Positions 16,573 to 24,822 of a stretch of DNA of 64,000 nucleotides are shown here, one piece after another. Position numbers and translations under genes: made by a program. Source of the DNA: Novosphingobium fluoreni (GTDB lineage: Bacteria; Pseudomonadota; Alphaproteobacteria; Sphingomonadales; Sphingomonadaceae); contig NZ_JACIDY010000009.1 of NCBI RefSeq assembly GCF_014196615.1, positions 95,049-159,048 of the forward strand. Direction: 5' to 3'. Position 1 is the stretch's first letter, and each line of letters begins with the position of its first letter. Under the pieces are notes generated by a model that saw only the letters and a program-made list of their open reading frames with translations, was not told the origin of the DNA and did no database searches.

Positions 16573-19008
16573 ATGGGAGATGTGATGGGACCGACTAACA
16601 ATGCTGCGTGGCGGCTTGCGCTCTTGCTATCCACTAGCGCTATCAGTAGCCCGGCACTGGCCGAACAGTTCAATATTGATGCAGGCGAAGCGCAAGCAAC
16701 TATTCCCAAGTTCGCTGAACAGGCGGGTGTACAAATCCTCGCCCCGGCAAACACGCTGCGCGGCGTCCGCACCAACGAAGTGCATGGGACGATGTCACCG
16801 CAGGTTGCGGCCCAACGGCTGATAGCAGGCAGCGGGTTGCGCCTTTTGTCGCAGGAGGGGCGAACGATCCTGATTGGAAAGGCGCAGCCGGCTCGCCGCC
16901 AGCCCCCCGCGCGCATGACGCAGCCCACTCCCTCACCCCAGGCGCCGCCGGCGCCAGCGCCCTCGGCCGTGACGGGCGCCGGCGTCGTGGATGACATCGT
17001 CGTCACCGCCGACCGGCGCGAGCGGCGGTTGCAGGACGTTCCGATCGCGGTCACGGCCTTGTCGGGCGAGTCTCTCGTGGCGCAAGGCGTGACCCAGACG
17101 ATCCAGTTGCCGCAAGTCGTCCCCGGCCTTGTCCTGGCGCGCAATACGACGATCCTGCAACCTTCGATCCGTGGCGTCGGATCGCGTGCGTCCACGGCGG
17201 GCGATGAGTCCAATGTCGCCATCTACATCGATGGCATATACCAGCCTACCAGCTACACCGGCGTATTCGATCTGCTGCAGGTCGATCGGGTGGAAGTCCT
17301 TCGCGGCCCGCAAGGCACGCTGTTCGGACGCAACGCCACGGGCGGTCTGATCAACGTGATCACCGCAAACCCCAAGTTCGACTTTTCCGGCAACGCACAG
17401 GTGCGAGCCGGACGGTTCGGGGAGCGATCGATCCAAGGGTATGTCACTGGCCCGATTTCACAAAAAATCGCTTTCGACGTCGGGGCCTACTACTATCGCG
17501 ACCACGGATACGTTCGCGACCTCAACGATGGCGGCCGTACCGGGCGGCGCCGCAGCTTCGCCACGCGCGGCAAGCTGCTGTTCGAGCCGACCGACACGTC
17601 CCGCAGCGTCCTCTCCCTCAGTTACATGAACGGCAACGATCAGTCAGCGCTGGCCGTCCAGCCGGTCGACAACCAGACTATCGGCCGTTCGCAGGGCGCG
17701 ACGAACCTGCCCGCCAAGCCCTGGCAGTCTTCGCTCTCCCTGAACCCAATCGGGCGTATCCGGCAGTTCTCGGCGGCTTGGCTGAACCATGTCGAGCTGG
17801 GCGGGGTGGATCTGGATCTGGCCACGGCCTATCAGGCAGACAGGCTTCGCTCGCTGACGGACAGCGACGCCTCGAATGCGCCGGTGCAGTTCACCGACAC
17901 GCACCAGCGCTCGCGCACTCTGTCGCAGGAGATCCGGCTCTCCTCGAATGGAGGGGGACCGTTCACCTGGATCGCGGGCGGCTACGGCTTCCTCAACAAG
18001 GCCTATTACTACCCGATCCAGACCGTGCGCGGCACCAGGCCAATCAACATCCAGGATGCCCGCAACATCACCAAGAGCCTGGCCGCCTTCGCGGAGGGCA
18101 CTTACGCCGTGACCGATGCTCTCTCGCTGACGGTCGGCGGACGCTACAGCTACGAGCATCGGCGCTTCACGGCGACCAACACCAACACCGTCAATACCGT
18201 GTCGATTGATCCGCGAACGAGCTTCAAGCAGTTCACGCCTCGCGCAATCGTGAAATACGACATCGCACCCCGCGCCAACATCTACGCGAGCTACAGCCGC
18301 GGCTTCAAAAGCGGGGTCTTCAACACGGGCGGGCGATCGCCGCTGCCCGTGGAGCCGGAAAAGATCACCGCCTACGAAGGCGGCATAAAGGCTGATCCGC
18401 TCAGCTGGCTGCGAACCAATCTCTCAGTCTTCTTCTACGACTACAAGGACATCCAGCTTTCGCAGCGCGATCCCAACGGCGTCTCGATCCTGCAGAACGC
18501 CGGTGTCGCCCGGATGAAGGGCGGCGAGTTGGAAGTGACCGCGCAGGCCACGCGGGACTTGTCGTTGCGCGCGGCGGCCTCCTACCTGGACGCCAAGTTC
18601 CGCAAGTTCGACAATGCGGTGGTGACGGTCCCGCTTCCCAACGGCGGCAACAACCAGATCGCGATTGACGCCGCCGGCAAGGATTCCATCCGCGCACCCA
18701 AGTTCACCCTGAACGTCAGCGGCACGTATCAGCGTGATCTCGGGCCGGGAACCTTGGGGCTGACGGCCAGCGTGTTCTACTCGGACAAGTTCTTCTGGGA
18801 CTACCTGAACCGCCTGAAGCAGCCGCACTATGCCATCGCCAACGGTGAGATATCGTGGACCACACCTGGCCAGCTGCGGATCGGGATCTACGGCACCAAC
18901 CTTACCAACAAGGCGGTGCAGTCGAACGTGGTCACCTCTACCCTCGGCGACTATGCCTCCTACCAGCGGCCACGTAGCTATGGCGTGTCCGTCGCGCAGG
19001 AGTTCTGA
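16573..19008 (+). CDS. TonB-dependent receptor with N-terminal STN signalling domain
   Basis: The protein has 811 residues. A signal peptide (LALLLSTSAISSPALAEQ) is followed by a secretin/TonB short N-terminal domain (about 35-105, FNIDAGEAQATIPKFAEQAG) that contacts FecR. A Pro-rich linker precedes the plug (about 138-260: DDIVVTADRRERRLQDVPIA, then VEVLRGPQGTLFGRNATGGL). The rest is a 22-strand barrel ending in SVAQEF, with a terminal Phe for BAM-dependent insertion. An outer-membrane importer with transenvelope signalling is clear. The ligand could be a siderophore or, given the downstream MFS and CoA-transferase genes, an organic substrate. Confidence 0.92.
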   Translation: MGDVMGPTNNAAWRLALLLSTSAISSPALAEQFNIDAGEAQATIPKFAEQAGVQILAPANTLRGVRTNEVHGTMSPQVAAQRLIAGSGLRLLSQEGRTILIGKAQPARRQPPARMTQPTPSPQAPPAPAPSAVTGAGVVDDIVVTADRRERRLQDVPIAVTALSGESLVAQGVTQTIQLPQVVPGLVLARNTTILQPSIRGVGSRASTAGDESNVAIYIDGIYQPTSYTGVFDLLQVDRVEVLRGPQGTLFGRNATGGLINVITANPKFDFSGNAQVRAGRFGERSIQGYVTGPISQKIAFDVGAYYYRDHGYVRDLNDGGRTGRRRSFATRGKLLFEPTDTSRSVLSLSYMNGNDQSALAVQPVDNQTIGRSQGATNLPAKPWQSSLSLNPIGRIRQFSAAWLNHVELGGVDLDLATAYQADRLRSLTDSDASNAPVQFTDTHQRSRTLSQEIRLSSNGGGPFTWIAGGYGFLNKAYYYPIQTVRGTRPINIQDARNITKSLAAFAEGTYAVTDALSLTVGGRYSYEHRRFTATNTNTVNTVSIDPRTSFKQFTPRAIVKYDIAPRANIYASYSRGFKSGVFNTGGRSPLPVEPEKITAYEGGIKADPLSWLRTNLSVFFYDYKDIQLSQRDPNGVSILQNAGVARMKGGELEVTAQATRDLSLRAAASYLDAKFRKFDNAVVTVPLPNGGNNQIAIDAAGKDSIRAPKFTLNVSGTYQRDLGPGTLGLTASVFYSDKFFWDYLNRLKQPHYAIANGEISWTTPGQLRIGIYGTNLTNKAVQSNVVTSTLGDYASYQRPRSYGVSVAQEF

Positions 19009-19010
19009 GC

Positions 19011-20312
19011 TTGCGCAACGCAGGCACTGCCCGGGCCGGCTTCAACTGGCGGGGCTGGTACACCGTCTTCGTCTGTGTCGTGCTCTATCTCCTGTCATCG
19101 GTCGACCGGCAAATCATCAATCTGCTGGTCGAGCCGATCCAGGCCGAGTTCCGAGTGGGCGACTTCGAGATCGGACTCCTGATCGGGCCGGCATTCGGCT
19201 TGTGCTATGCCTTGGCCACGTTCCCGCTCGCTTGGCTCGCCGATCGCATGTCGCGCCGGTTGCTCATCTTCTGCTGCGTGCTGGTCTGGGCAAGCGCCGC
19301 CTGCACCAGCGGTTTGGCGCGCGATTTCCATGAGCTTTTCGCCGCTCGCATCATTGTAGGCATCGGAGAAGCGGCGCTGCTGCCTACATCCTACGTCCTG
19401 ATCGCCGGACGGTTCGAGCGCAACCGCCTTGCCCTGCCCCTGTCGATCCTCACCCTTGGGGCGGTCGGCGGGCTAAGCGTCGCCATGGGCCTGGGCGCGT
19501 GGCTATTGCAAGTCGGTGACCGGATCGCTTTCCCCGTGCTGGGCCAGCTGCCGCCTTGGCGTGCCGCTTTCGTACTAAGTGGTGCGCCCGGCTTCCTGCT
19601 GGCATTCCTCATACTCACCGTCGCACGGGAGGAAAGACACGCCGCGCTAGGCTCCGATCATCCAGATGTGCACGGCTTGTGGCGCTTCATCCGCAAGAAC
19701 CGGGCAATCATCGTCGCGCTGCTGGTCGGCTTCGGATTGCTCCAAGTGGTGAGCGGCGCGATCGTGGGCTGGTTCCCGACCCACCTGATCCGGACCTACG
19801 GATGGACTGCGAGCCAGGCCGGCGCCACCTTGGCGATGACCACGCTTGTGGTGGCATCGCTGGGCAAGCTGATCGCCGGAATCTCAGTCGACTGGCTCTT
19901 CCGCCATGGCCGGAGCGATGCCCATTTCCGTTACGCAGTGGTGACGGCCGCCCTTGCCCTGCCGTTCCTGGTGGGCGCAACGATTGCGCCCACGCCGATG
20001 ATCGCGGTGGCGCTTATCGCGTTCTACTTCATCGGCCCTTACTCCAGCGTGGGTTACGGATCGGCGTTCGTGCAGCTGTTCTCGCCGGTGGTGCTGCGTG
20101 GCCGTGTCTCCGGGCTCTACCTTCTGGTGTGCAACCTGTTCGCGATGGCGGGACCTGTCGTGGTCGGCGCGATGACGGACCGGGTCTTTGCGGACAAGAG
20201 CAAGCTTGGCACGTCGCTGGGGATCGTCACGAGCGTAGCGATGCTGCTGGCGATCGCCTTTCTAGCCTTCGCGATGCCGCGCGTGCGTGCGGCTCTTCGC
20301 GAGGCACACTGA
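19011..20312 (+). CDS. MFS transporter
   Basis: The 433-residue protein has about 12 hydrophobic helices. MFS motif A appears as PLAWLADRMSRRLLIF after TM2, and the first helix ends SSVDRQIINLLVEPIQAEF, a pattern typical of the ACS/spinster-like subfamily of organic-anion transporters. The likely start is TTG at 19011, 2 bp after the TonB-receptor stop. It probably moves the receptor's ligand across the inner membrane; the substrate is unknown. The spacing suggests co-transcription with the receptor and CoA-transferase genes. Confidence 0.88.
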   Translation: MRNAGTARAGFNWRGWYTVFVCVVLYLLSSVDRQIINLLVEPIQAEFRVGDFEIGLLIGPAFGLCYALATFPLAWLADRMSRRLLIFCCVLVWASAACTSGLARDFHELFAARIIVGIGEAALLPTSYVLIAGRFERNRLALPLSILTLGAVGGLSVAMGLGAWLLQVGDRIAFPVLGQLPPWRAAFVLSGAPGFLLAFLILTVAREERHAALGSDHPDVHGLWRFIRKNRAIIVALLVGFGLLQVVSGAIVGWFPTHLIRTYGWTASQAGATLAMTTLVVASLGKLIAGISVDWLFRHGRSDAHFRYAVVTAALALPFLVGATIAPTPMIAVALIAFYFIGPYSSVGYGSAFVQLFSPVVLRGRVSGLYLLVCNLFAMAGPVVVGAMTDRVFADKSKLGTSLGIVTSVAMLLAIAFLAFAMPRVRAALREAH

Positions 20313-20332
20313 TCATGCATGGGGAAGATTAT

Positions 20333-21487
20333 ATGGCAGGACCACTCGCAGGCATTCGCGTGGTTGAACTTGGACGCTTCGTTGCGGCGCCTTGGTGCGG
20401 GCAGATGCTAGCCGATCTGGGCGCGGAGGTGATCAAGGTAGAGCAGCCCGGACAGGGCGATCAGATCCGACAGTACGGCCCCCCGTTCGTCGGCGAGCCC
20501 TATCCCGCCGAGGGTTTGACCTCCTCGTATTTCGCCTGCTGCAACCGGGGCAAACGCTCGGTGGAAATCGACCTTGCGACTGCAGAAGGCCAGGAACAGG
20601 TCAAGGCCTTGGCGCGAGGGGCCGATGCCCTGCTAGAAAACTTCAAGGCTGGTCACTTGCGGCGCTTCGGGCTGCACGAAGAGGCCATCCGCGCCGTCGC
20701 CCCACAGATCATCTATCTGTCCATCTCCGGCTTCGGCCAGAGCGGCCCGTACAGCGATCGGCCCGGGCTGGACAGCGTGTTCCAGGCGATGGGCGGGCTG
20801 ATGTCGGTGACGGGGGAGCCGGGCGCGCCGCCCACCAAGATCGGCGTCACCATCGTCGACCTGATCACCGGGCTCTATGGAGCGATCGCCGTCCTGGCGG
20901 CGCTCCGGGCGCGGGAAATGGGAGGGGCGGGTGGGCAATCGATCGACTTGGCCCTGCTGGACGTGGCGATCGCGGCCATGTCGCATAGGGCGCAGGACTA
21001 CCTCCTCACCGGCGACGTCCCGCGTGCCAGTGGCACCGCCACTGTGGGTTCTACGCCGGCGCAGGTGTTTAGGGCGGCGGATGGCTGGATCAATATCCAG
21101 GCAGGGGACGACCGCAACTTCAAGCGGCTTTGCGAAGTGATCGGGCGCGAGGATCTGGCGGACGACCCCCGGTATGCCAGGCGGCTGGAGCGGTGGAAGA
21201 ACCGCGCCGAGTTCCTGCCCGAGATCGAAGACGCATTGGCCGGGCGCGAGGTGCGCTCGCTCTATGAACAACTGACGCGCAAGGGCCTCGTGTGTTCTCC
21301 CATCTACACGCTGGACCAGACCTTTTCCGATCCCCACGTGATCCACCGGGACGTCCTGCGCACCATCGAGCACCCGCGCGGTACGATCCGCAGCGTAAGA
21401 AACCCAATACGGTTTTCGAAAAGCCATATCCAGGACGAGCGCCCCTCTCCCATGCTAGGCGAGGGCAATCGAGAGTTGCTGAGGTAA
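20333..21487 (+). CDS. CaiB/BaiF family (class III) CoA-transferase
   Basis: The protein has 384 residues from ATG 20333, preceded by GGGGAAG; a second in-frame ATG at 20315 would add six residues. Family hallmarks are PLAGIRVVELGRFVAAPWCG, LADLGAEVIKVEQPGQGDQI, and a nucleophile Asp in RPGLDSVFQAMGGLMSVTG at about residue 147. It transfers CoA between organic acids, which would activate a carboxylic acid for degradation. Its place behind a TonB receptor and MFS transporter suggests uptake and activation of an organic acid. The substrate cannot be inferred. Confidence 0.9.
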   Translation: MAGPLAGIRVVELGRFVAAPWCGQMLADLGAEVIKVEQPGQGDQIRQYGPPFVGEPYPAEGLTSSYFACCNRGKRSVEIDLATAEGQEQVKALARGADALLENFKAGHLRRFGLHEEAIRAVAPQIIYLSISGFGQSGPYSDRPGLDSVFQAMGGLMSVTGEPGAPPTKIGVTIVDLITGLYGAIAVLAALRAREMGGAGGQSIDLALLDVAIAAMSHRAQDYLLTGDVPRASGTATVGSTPAQVFRAADGWINIQAGDDRNFKRLCEVIGREDLADDPRYARRLERWKNRAEFLPEIEDALAGREVRSLYEQLTRKGLVCSPIYTLDQTFSDPHVIHRDVLRTIEHPRGTIRSVRNPIRFSKSHIQDERPSPMLGEGNRELLR

Positions 21488-21828
21488 TGCCACGCCCCCG
21501 CAAGATCATTGTCGTCGATCGATAGCAGTTCAGGCATGCCACGATCCATTGGGACGGACACCAGCCGATCGCTGATATCCGCAGGCCAACCGTGCAACAC
21601 GTTGTTCGCCGTGGATTTAACTTGGAGTCATGGCCTGGCTGGCCCCGGTCGATCCCCTCTGACCCGGCAATACAAGCTGTTGCCTTAACGACTAAGATAA
21701 GAAACTATGGGCAATTAATTGAAGTCGGGATCAACATTGGCACGAGGAGAGTGGCGTTACCCATCCAGCAGCCCTCCCTCGGACCTGCGCTGCGCGGCTG
21801 CAGCACTGACCTTGACCCTGGCCTGATG
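21488..21828. other. Degenerate intergenic region
   Basis: About 340 bp after the CoA-transferase gene contain no recognisable gene. The right part borders an IS66 tail, so some of it may be flanking debris of that element. Confidence 0.4.
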
Positions 21829-21915
21829 GTAAGCGGTATTCTTACGCCCCGGCGATCCACGGCATGAGCTCGGCCAAGCGGTTGGCCGGGTGGCCGTTGG
21901 CGAGAGCGTGGAGGG
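21829..21915 (-). mobile_element. IS66-family tail (TnpC C-terminus and terminus)
   Basis: On the minus strand 21915-21842 reads HALANGHPANRLAELMPWIA followed by GA and a stop, which fits the C-terminal end of IS66-family TnpC. Just beyond the stop is GTAAGCGGTATTCTTACG (plus strand 21829), the GTAAGCG start typical of IS66 termini. The rest of the element is missing. The fragment abuts a truncated ATPase gene. A second GTAAGCG occurs at 22335. Confidence 0.6.
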
Positions 21916-22314
21916 TTTCTCCCCCAGTGGTAGGCGGGCGTACTTCGGCGACCGGCGATCCTGATGCCTGTCCTTCTCGCGATGGTCGTCACCTGGTACC
22001 AGCCATACATCGCGTATGGTTTCCAACGACATGCCTTGCCCGTTGTCTTCGACCCTTATCCATGGAGAGGCCGTGCCAAGGTCGCCCAATTTGACCTCAA
22101 CCTTGCTTGCATCGGCATCATAGGCGATCTTCACAAGCTCGAAGACAGCCAGTTTGGATGATCCGATAAGCTGATCGCCGAGCAGCTGAAGAAGGCGGGC
22201 TCTCGGCTTGAAAGCTTGGCTCAGCTTCCTGTCAGCTGGGATGACGACATCGGCAGGGGAAACCTCGTTCGCTTTGGCAATGTAGATTTTGTCCCGATGT
22301 TGGGGTCGGTACAT
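21916..22314 (-). pseudogene. GHKL (Hsp90/histidine-kinase-type) ATPase, N-terminal fragment
   Basis: From ATG 22314 about 130 residues match the N-terminus of a GHKL ATPase. They include the N-box (KLAVFELVKIAYDADASKVE), the G1 box WIRVEDNGQGMSLETIRDVW, and RLPLGEK, which begins the ATP lid. Homology stops there and IS66-derived sequence follows. Proteins with this N-terminus are multidomain ATPases, some in anti-phage systems. This copy has lost the rest of the ATPase domain. Confidence 0.7.
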
Positions 22315-22757
22315 TGAACGGACCCAGATATACGGTAAGCGCCGGCAGGCCCGCTTAGGTGTCGCAAATTACCTGTCTGTCGCACGGTCGTGATTACGAC
22401 CAGGGTTTCCGCATAGTCGACCGCTGAATGTCACGACTTGGTGGATTCCGGCCCGACCGCTTTCGGGCGAGGCAGTACGGATTGCTGCCGTTCAGTGGCG
22501 CTGGTGAAGGCCTATCGACAACCCTACAACAGGCATTCTCGTAGGCTTTGCCAGAGCGACAGGGTTTGTCGCCTACGGTCGAAACCGAGCGAAGTTTTCG
22601 GGAAGGGATTCTAATCAACGCACGACAATCATGTGGTCTGCGTCAGGCACTGATGTTCATTCATGCGTATCTTCGTCGGACACATGATTATGTGCGGCGA
22701 AGGAAGGTGCGGTGGTTTAAGTAAGCAGATAAGAGGCACAGTCGAAGGATCGAACAA
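22315..22757. other. Intergenic region with IS66-end-like sequence
   Basis: No gene is seen in this 440-bp stretch. TAAGCG at 22336 and CGCTTA at 22352 form an inverted repeat around a short GC-rich centre, possibly an IS66 terminus scar. GGATTGCTGCCGTTC near 22477 echoes repeat family B. Confidence 0.4.
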
Positions 22758-23492
22758 ATGGACCTCAAACCGAGCGGACAGACCGCATTGGTAACTGGTG
22801 GCGCCGGAGGTATCGGTGGTGCAATTGTCGAAGCTCTAGCCGAGGAAGGCTGCAACGTCGCATTTTGTTCGCGCTCAGAAGAAAGCGTCGCGCGTAGAAG
22901 GGAATCTTTATTAAAATATCCTGTAACCGTGATTGGGCGAGCGTTAAATGTGCTTGATGGCAATGCAATCGACAACTGGCTTGCTGAATTAGGGTCTGTC
23001 GACATATTTATACCGACTGTTAGTGCAATTAGCGCTGATATTGAAGAAACTCTCTCTACCGATATTGAGACGACAATTCTGTGGACTGAGAAAATAATAC
23101 CTTACTTACGCCAATCATCTCATGGAGCAATTACGTATATCGGCTCTCTGGGAACTCAATTTGCCATGCCCACAAACAAGGCTTACGGCCTCGCTAAAGC
23201 TGGAATGGTTCATTACATGAAATCGCTCAGCCGGGAGCTTGCCTCACAAGGTACTCGGGTCAACTTGGTTTCCCCTGGCTATATTGAGATCGAGGGGGGC
23301 ACTTGGTCTAACTGGAGAAAAAGTCATTCAGAAATCTATCAGGCAGCGGTAAAAAATAACCCGTTCGGCCGCTTGGGCACCGGGGAAGAGATCGGGAAGG
23401 TCGTCGCGTTTATATCGAGTCCGGTCGCCAGCTTCGTCAGTGGTGCGGACTGGTTCGTTGACGGAGCAACGTCTCTTAACTGTCTAGCATGA
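22758..23492 (+). CDS. Short-chain dehydrogenase/reductase (SDR)
   Basis: The protein has 244 residues, the usual classical-SDR length. The NAD(P)-binding glycine motif ALVTGGAGGIGGAIVEAL is at about residues 10-27. The active-site Ser lies in TYIGSLGTQ and Tyr/Lys in NKAYGLAKAG (YxxxK). The C-terminal SGADWFVDGATSL is typical. Base composition is more AT-rich than the neighbourhood (for example TTATTAAAATATCCTGTAAC), which suggests recent acquisition. It stands alone between a degenerate region and the CDI locus, and no pathway can be assigned. Confidence 0.9.
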   Translation: MDLKPSGQTALVTGGAGGIGGAIVEALAEEGCNVAFCSRSEESVARRRESLLKYPVTVIGRALNVLDGNAIDNWLAELGSVDIFIPTVSAISADIEETLSTDIETTILWTEKIIPYLRQSSHGAITYIGSLGTQFAMPTNKAYGLAKAGMVHYMKSLSRELASQGTRVNLVSPGYIEIEGGTWSNWRKSHSEIYQAAVKNNPFGRLGTGEEIGKVVAFISSPVASFVSGADWFVDGATSLNCLA

Positions 23493-23646
23493 AAGTCGCC
23501 CATCTCGCAGCACCGTAAAACAGGGGGATTTCCGCACGGAAAGCAGGTGTTTGTTGGTTACTGGGAACGGCAGCTAACAGGGATGCTCTTCAGTCGCGCC
23601 AATGACCGGGTTTGAGGCGGAAGCTGTCATTTGCAGCTCGATGGGC

Positions 23647-23713
23647 GAACGGCGGATGTTGGTCGCCTGCTGCCGGAAGCGGAACGCCGGATCGTGGGAC
23701 TTTCCTGCCGTTC
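23647..23713 (+). repeat. Dispersed intergenic repeat, family B, copy 2
   Basis: The stretch GAACGGCGGATGTTGGTCGC through to CCTGCCGTTC matches 36385-36450 at roughly 80 percent. Shared cores include CTGCTGCCGGA and GCCGTTC. An upstream part near 23555 (GGTTACTGG, GGCAGCTAA) also resembles the other copies. Confidence 0.7.
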
Positions 23714-23984
23714 GCGCGCCCATCGCCAAAGGTCGGCTTCTCACGAGAGCTGACATTCACAAGCGGGGCTATCCCGATTTGGAGGCGTAAGCGCAGCTTC
23801 GTCCCGACCTTGCCGGCATGATCGGCAGAGGTGACACACAGCTCATAGGGTCCGAGTGCGAGCATCATTGATGTGGCTCAGCGATCGTCTTCGGATAGAA
23901 GTCATTTCCGGCCGCCGCGCGCAGCACCATGCACTCCACGAGCTTGCATGCAATGTCATAGCTTCCACCCCAGGAGGCCTATAT

Positions 23985-24353
23985 CTATGTTCTTGCCCAA
24001 CCGCTGAAAGTGCCAACTCCGGTTTCCATGTCGATGCGAAAGGTGTCACCATTCATCCTGCTCGCATACGCCAATCCATTCGCCTGCCATACGTTCACGA
24101 ACGGCTCGGTCGTTGGTATGGTCGGGTCGAACTCGTGCGTCCTTCCCTCGGTCGTACCTCGCTCCGGATCAATCTGCCACGCAGCGATGCCGGCTTGATC
24201 GAACAAAAAAACCTCACGCCCGAGGATTTCGTCGTAGGTCACACCTGCGCTTGGAAACGAGACAAAGACCACCAATTGACTGCCGTCTTCGAGCGCCAGA
24301 CGCGCGGCAATCTCGTATGCGTTAAGGGAGGGGTGCAAAGACACGACTGTCAC
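23985..24353 (-). CDS. Hypothetical protein, candidate orphan immunity protein
   Basis: This 122-residue acidic protein is read from GTG 24353, which overlaps the TGA stop of the preceding small orphan gene (GTGA). It begins MTVVSLHPSLNAYEIAARLA and contains LVVFVSFPSAGVTYDEIL and TEPFVNVWQANGLAYASRMN. There is no signal peptide or membrane helix. It follows the CdiA/CdiI-like genes in the same orientation with overlapping codons. CDI loci often carry orphan toxin/immunity modules downstream, so an immunity role is plausible. No family was recognised. Confidence 0.55.
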   Translation of the reverse strand: MTVVSLHPSLNAYEIAARLALEDGSQLVVFVSFPSAGVTYDEILGREVFLFDQAGIAAWQIDPERGTTEGRTHEFDPTIPTTEPFVNVWQANGLAYASRMNGDTFRIDMETGVGTFSGWART

Positions 24354-24578
24354 TCTCCTCCTACACGCGGCAGGGCTTTGCTGGGATCCAGCGGGATCGG
24401 TGTTCCGAAGCTATCTCGGGCTAGATACTTGCCGCCATTCACCTGGAACTGCGATAACGGCGTGAGCGAGCCGTCGCGCATTCGTGAGCATCTTCTCGAC
24501 TTGCTCTAAGCGACGGCGCGTAAGATATTCAAATCCAGACACCCATCTGACTTTATGATTGTTCTGCCCCGAAGTCAC
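24350..24578 (-). pseudogene. Small orphan gene after cdiI, probably frameshifted
   Basis: A GTG at 24578 overlaps the stop of the immunity gene (GTGA). The first frame reads MTSGQNNHKVRWVSGFEYLT then RRRLEQVEKMLTNA and would stop at 24411 (55 residues). A second frame continues RDGSLTPLSQFQVNGGKYLA and ends LPRVGGE at 24350, where it overlaps the GTG of the next gene. The 229-nt length is one base over a multiple of three, so a single-base insertion near 24478 would reunite them into about 75 residues. It looks like a remnant toxin tip or small partner of the next gene. The alternative is two separate tiny genes, the second starting at ATG 24481. Confidence 0.45.
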
Positions 24579-24814
24579 GGAGAAAGTGCGATATCTATTT
24601 GTTTAATCAGATTTTTTATGCGCTTCCTCGTCGAAAGTGCGACACTTGCATCAGTAGCTGCGGGCGCAATGTGGTAACGCAACGACATAAGTATTTCAGT
24701 TGACGTAGAGCCTTCGCTTACGTCCTTTCGAAGAAGCGAAGCTAACGGCTCTTGTGATTGGTTCTCGAGTTCACATGCGATATTCTCTGCTTCATCGTAG
24801 AAGTCGTAGCTCAT
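24575..24814 (-). CDS. cdiI: Candidate CDI immunity protein (CdiI-like)
   Basis: This is a 79-residue acidic helical protein (MSYDFYDEAENIACELENQS) ending KNLIKQIDIALSP. It starts 8 bp after the CdiA-like gene stop, behind AGGTGA. It is distinctly more AT-rich than the exoprotein gene, as is usual for swapped CdiA-CT/CdiI modules. Immunity genes have no common sequence signature, so the call rests on position, size and composition. It would protect the producer by binding the toxin tip. Confidence 0.6.
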   Translation of the reverse strand: MSYDFYDEAENIACELENQSQEPLASLLRKDVSEGSTSTEILMSLRYHIAPAATDASVALSTRKRIKNLIKQIDIALSP

Positions 24815-24822
24815 AAATTCAC

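Noticed and set aside
19556..20332. Upstream extension of the CoA-transferase frame to 19556
   Set aside because: It overlaps the MFS transporter in another frame and has no homology; the well-placed SD before ATG 20333 fixes the start.
23856..24509. 217-codon plus-strand frame
   Set aside because: It is antisense to the 122-residue frame and orphan gene, which are chained by stop/start overlaps to cdiI. The plus-strand frame has no homology and odd composition.
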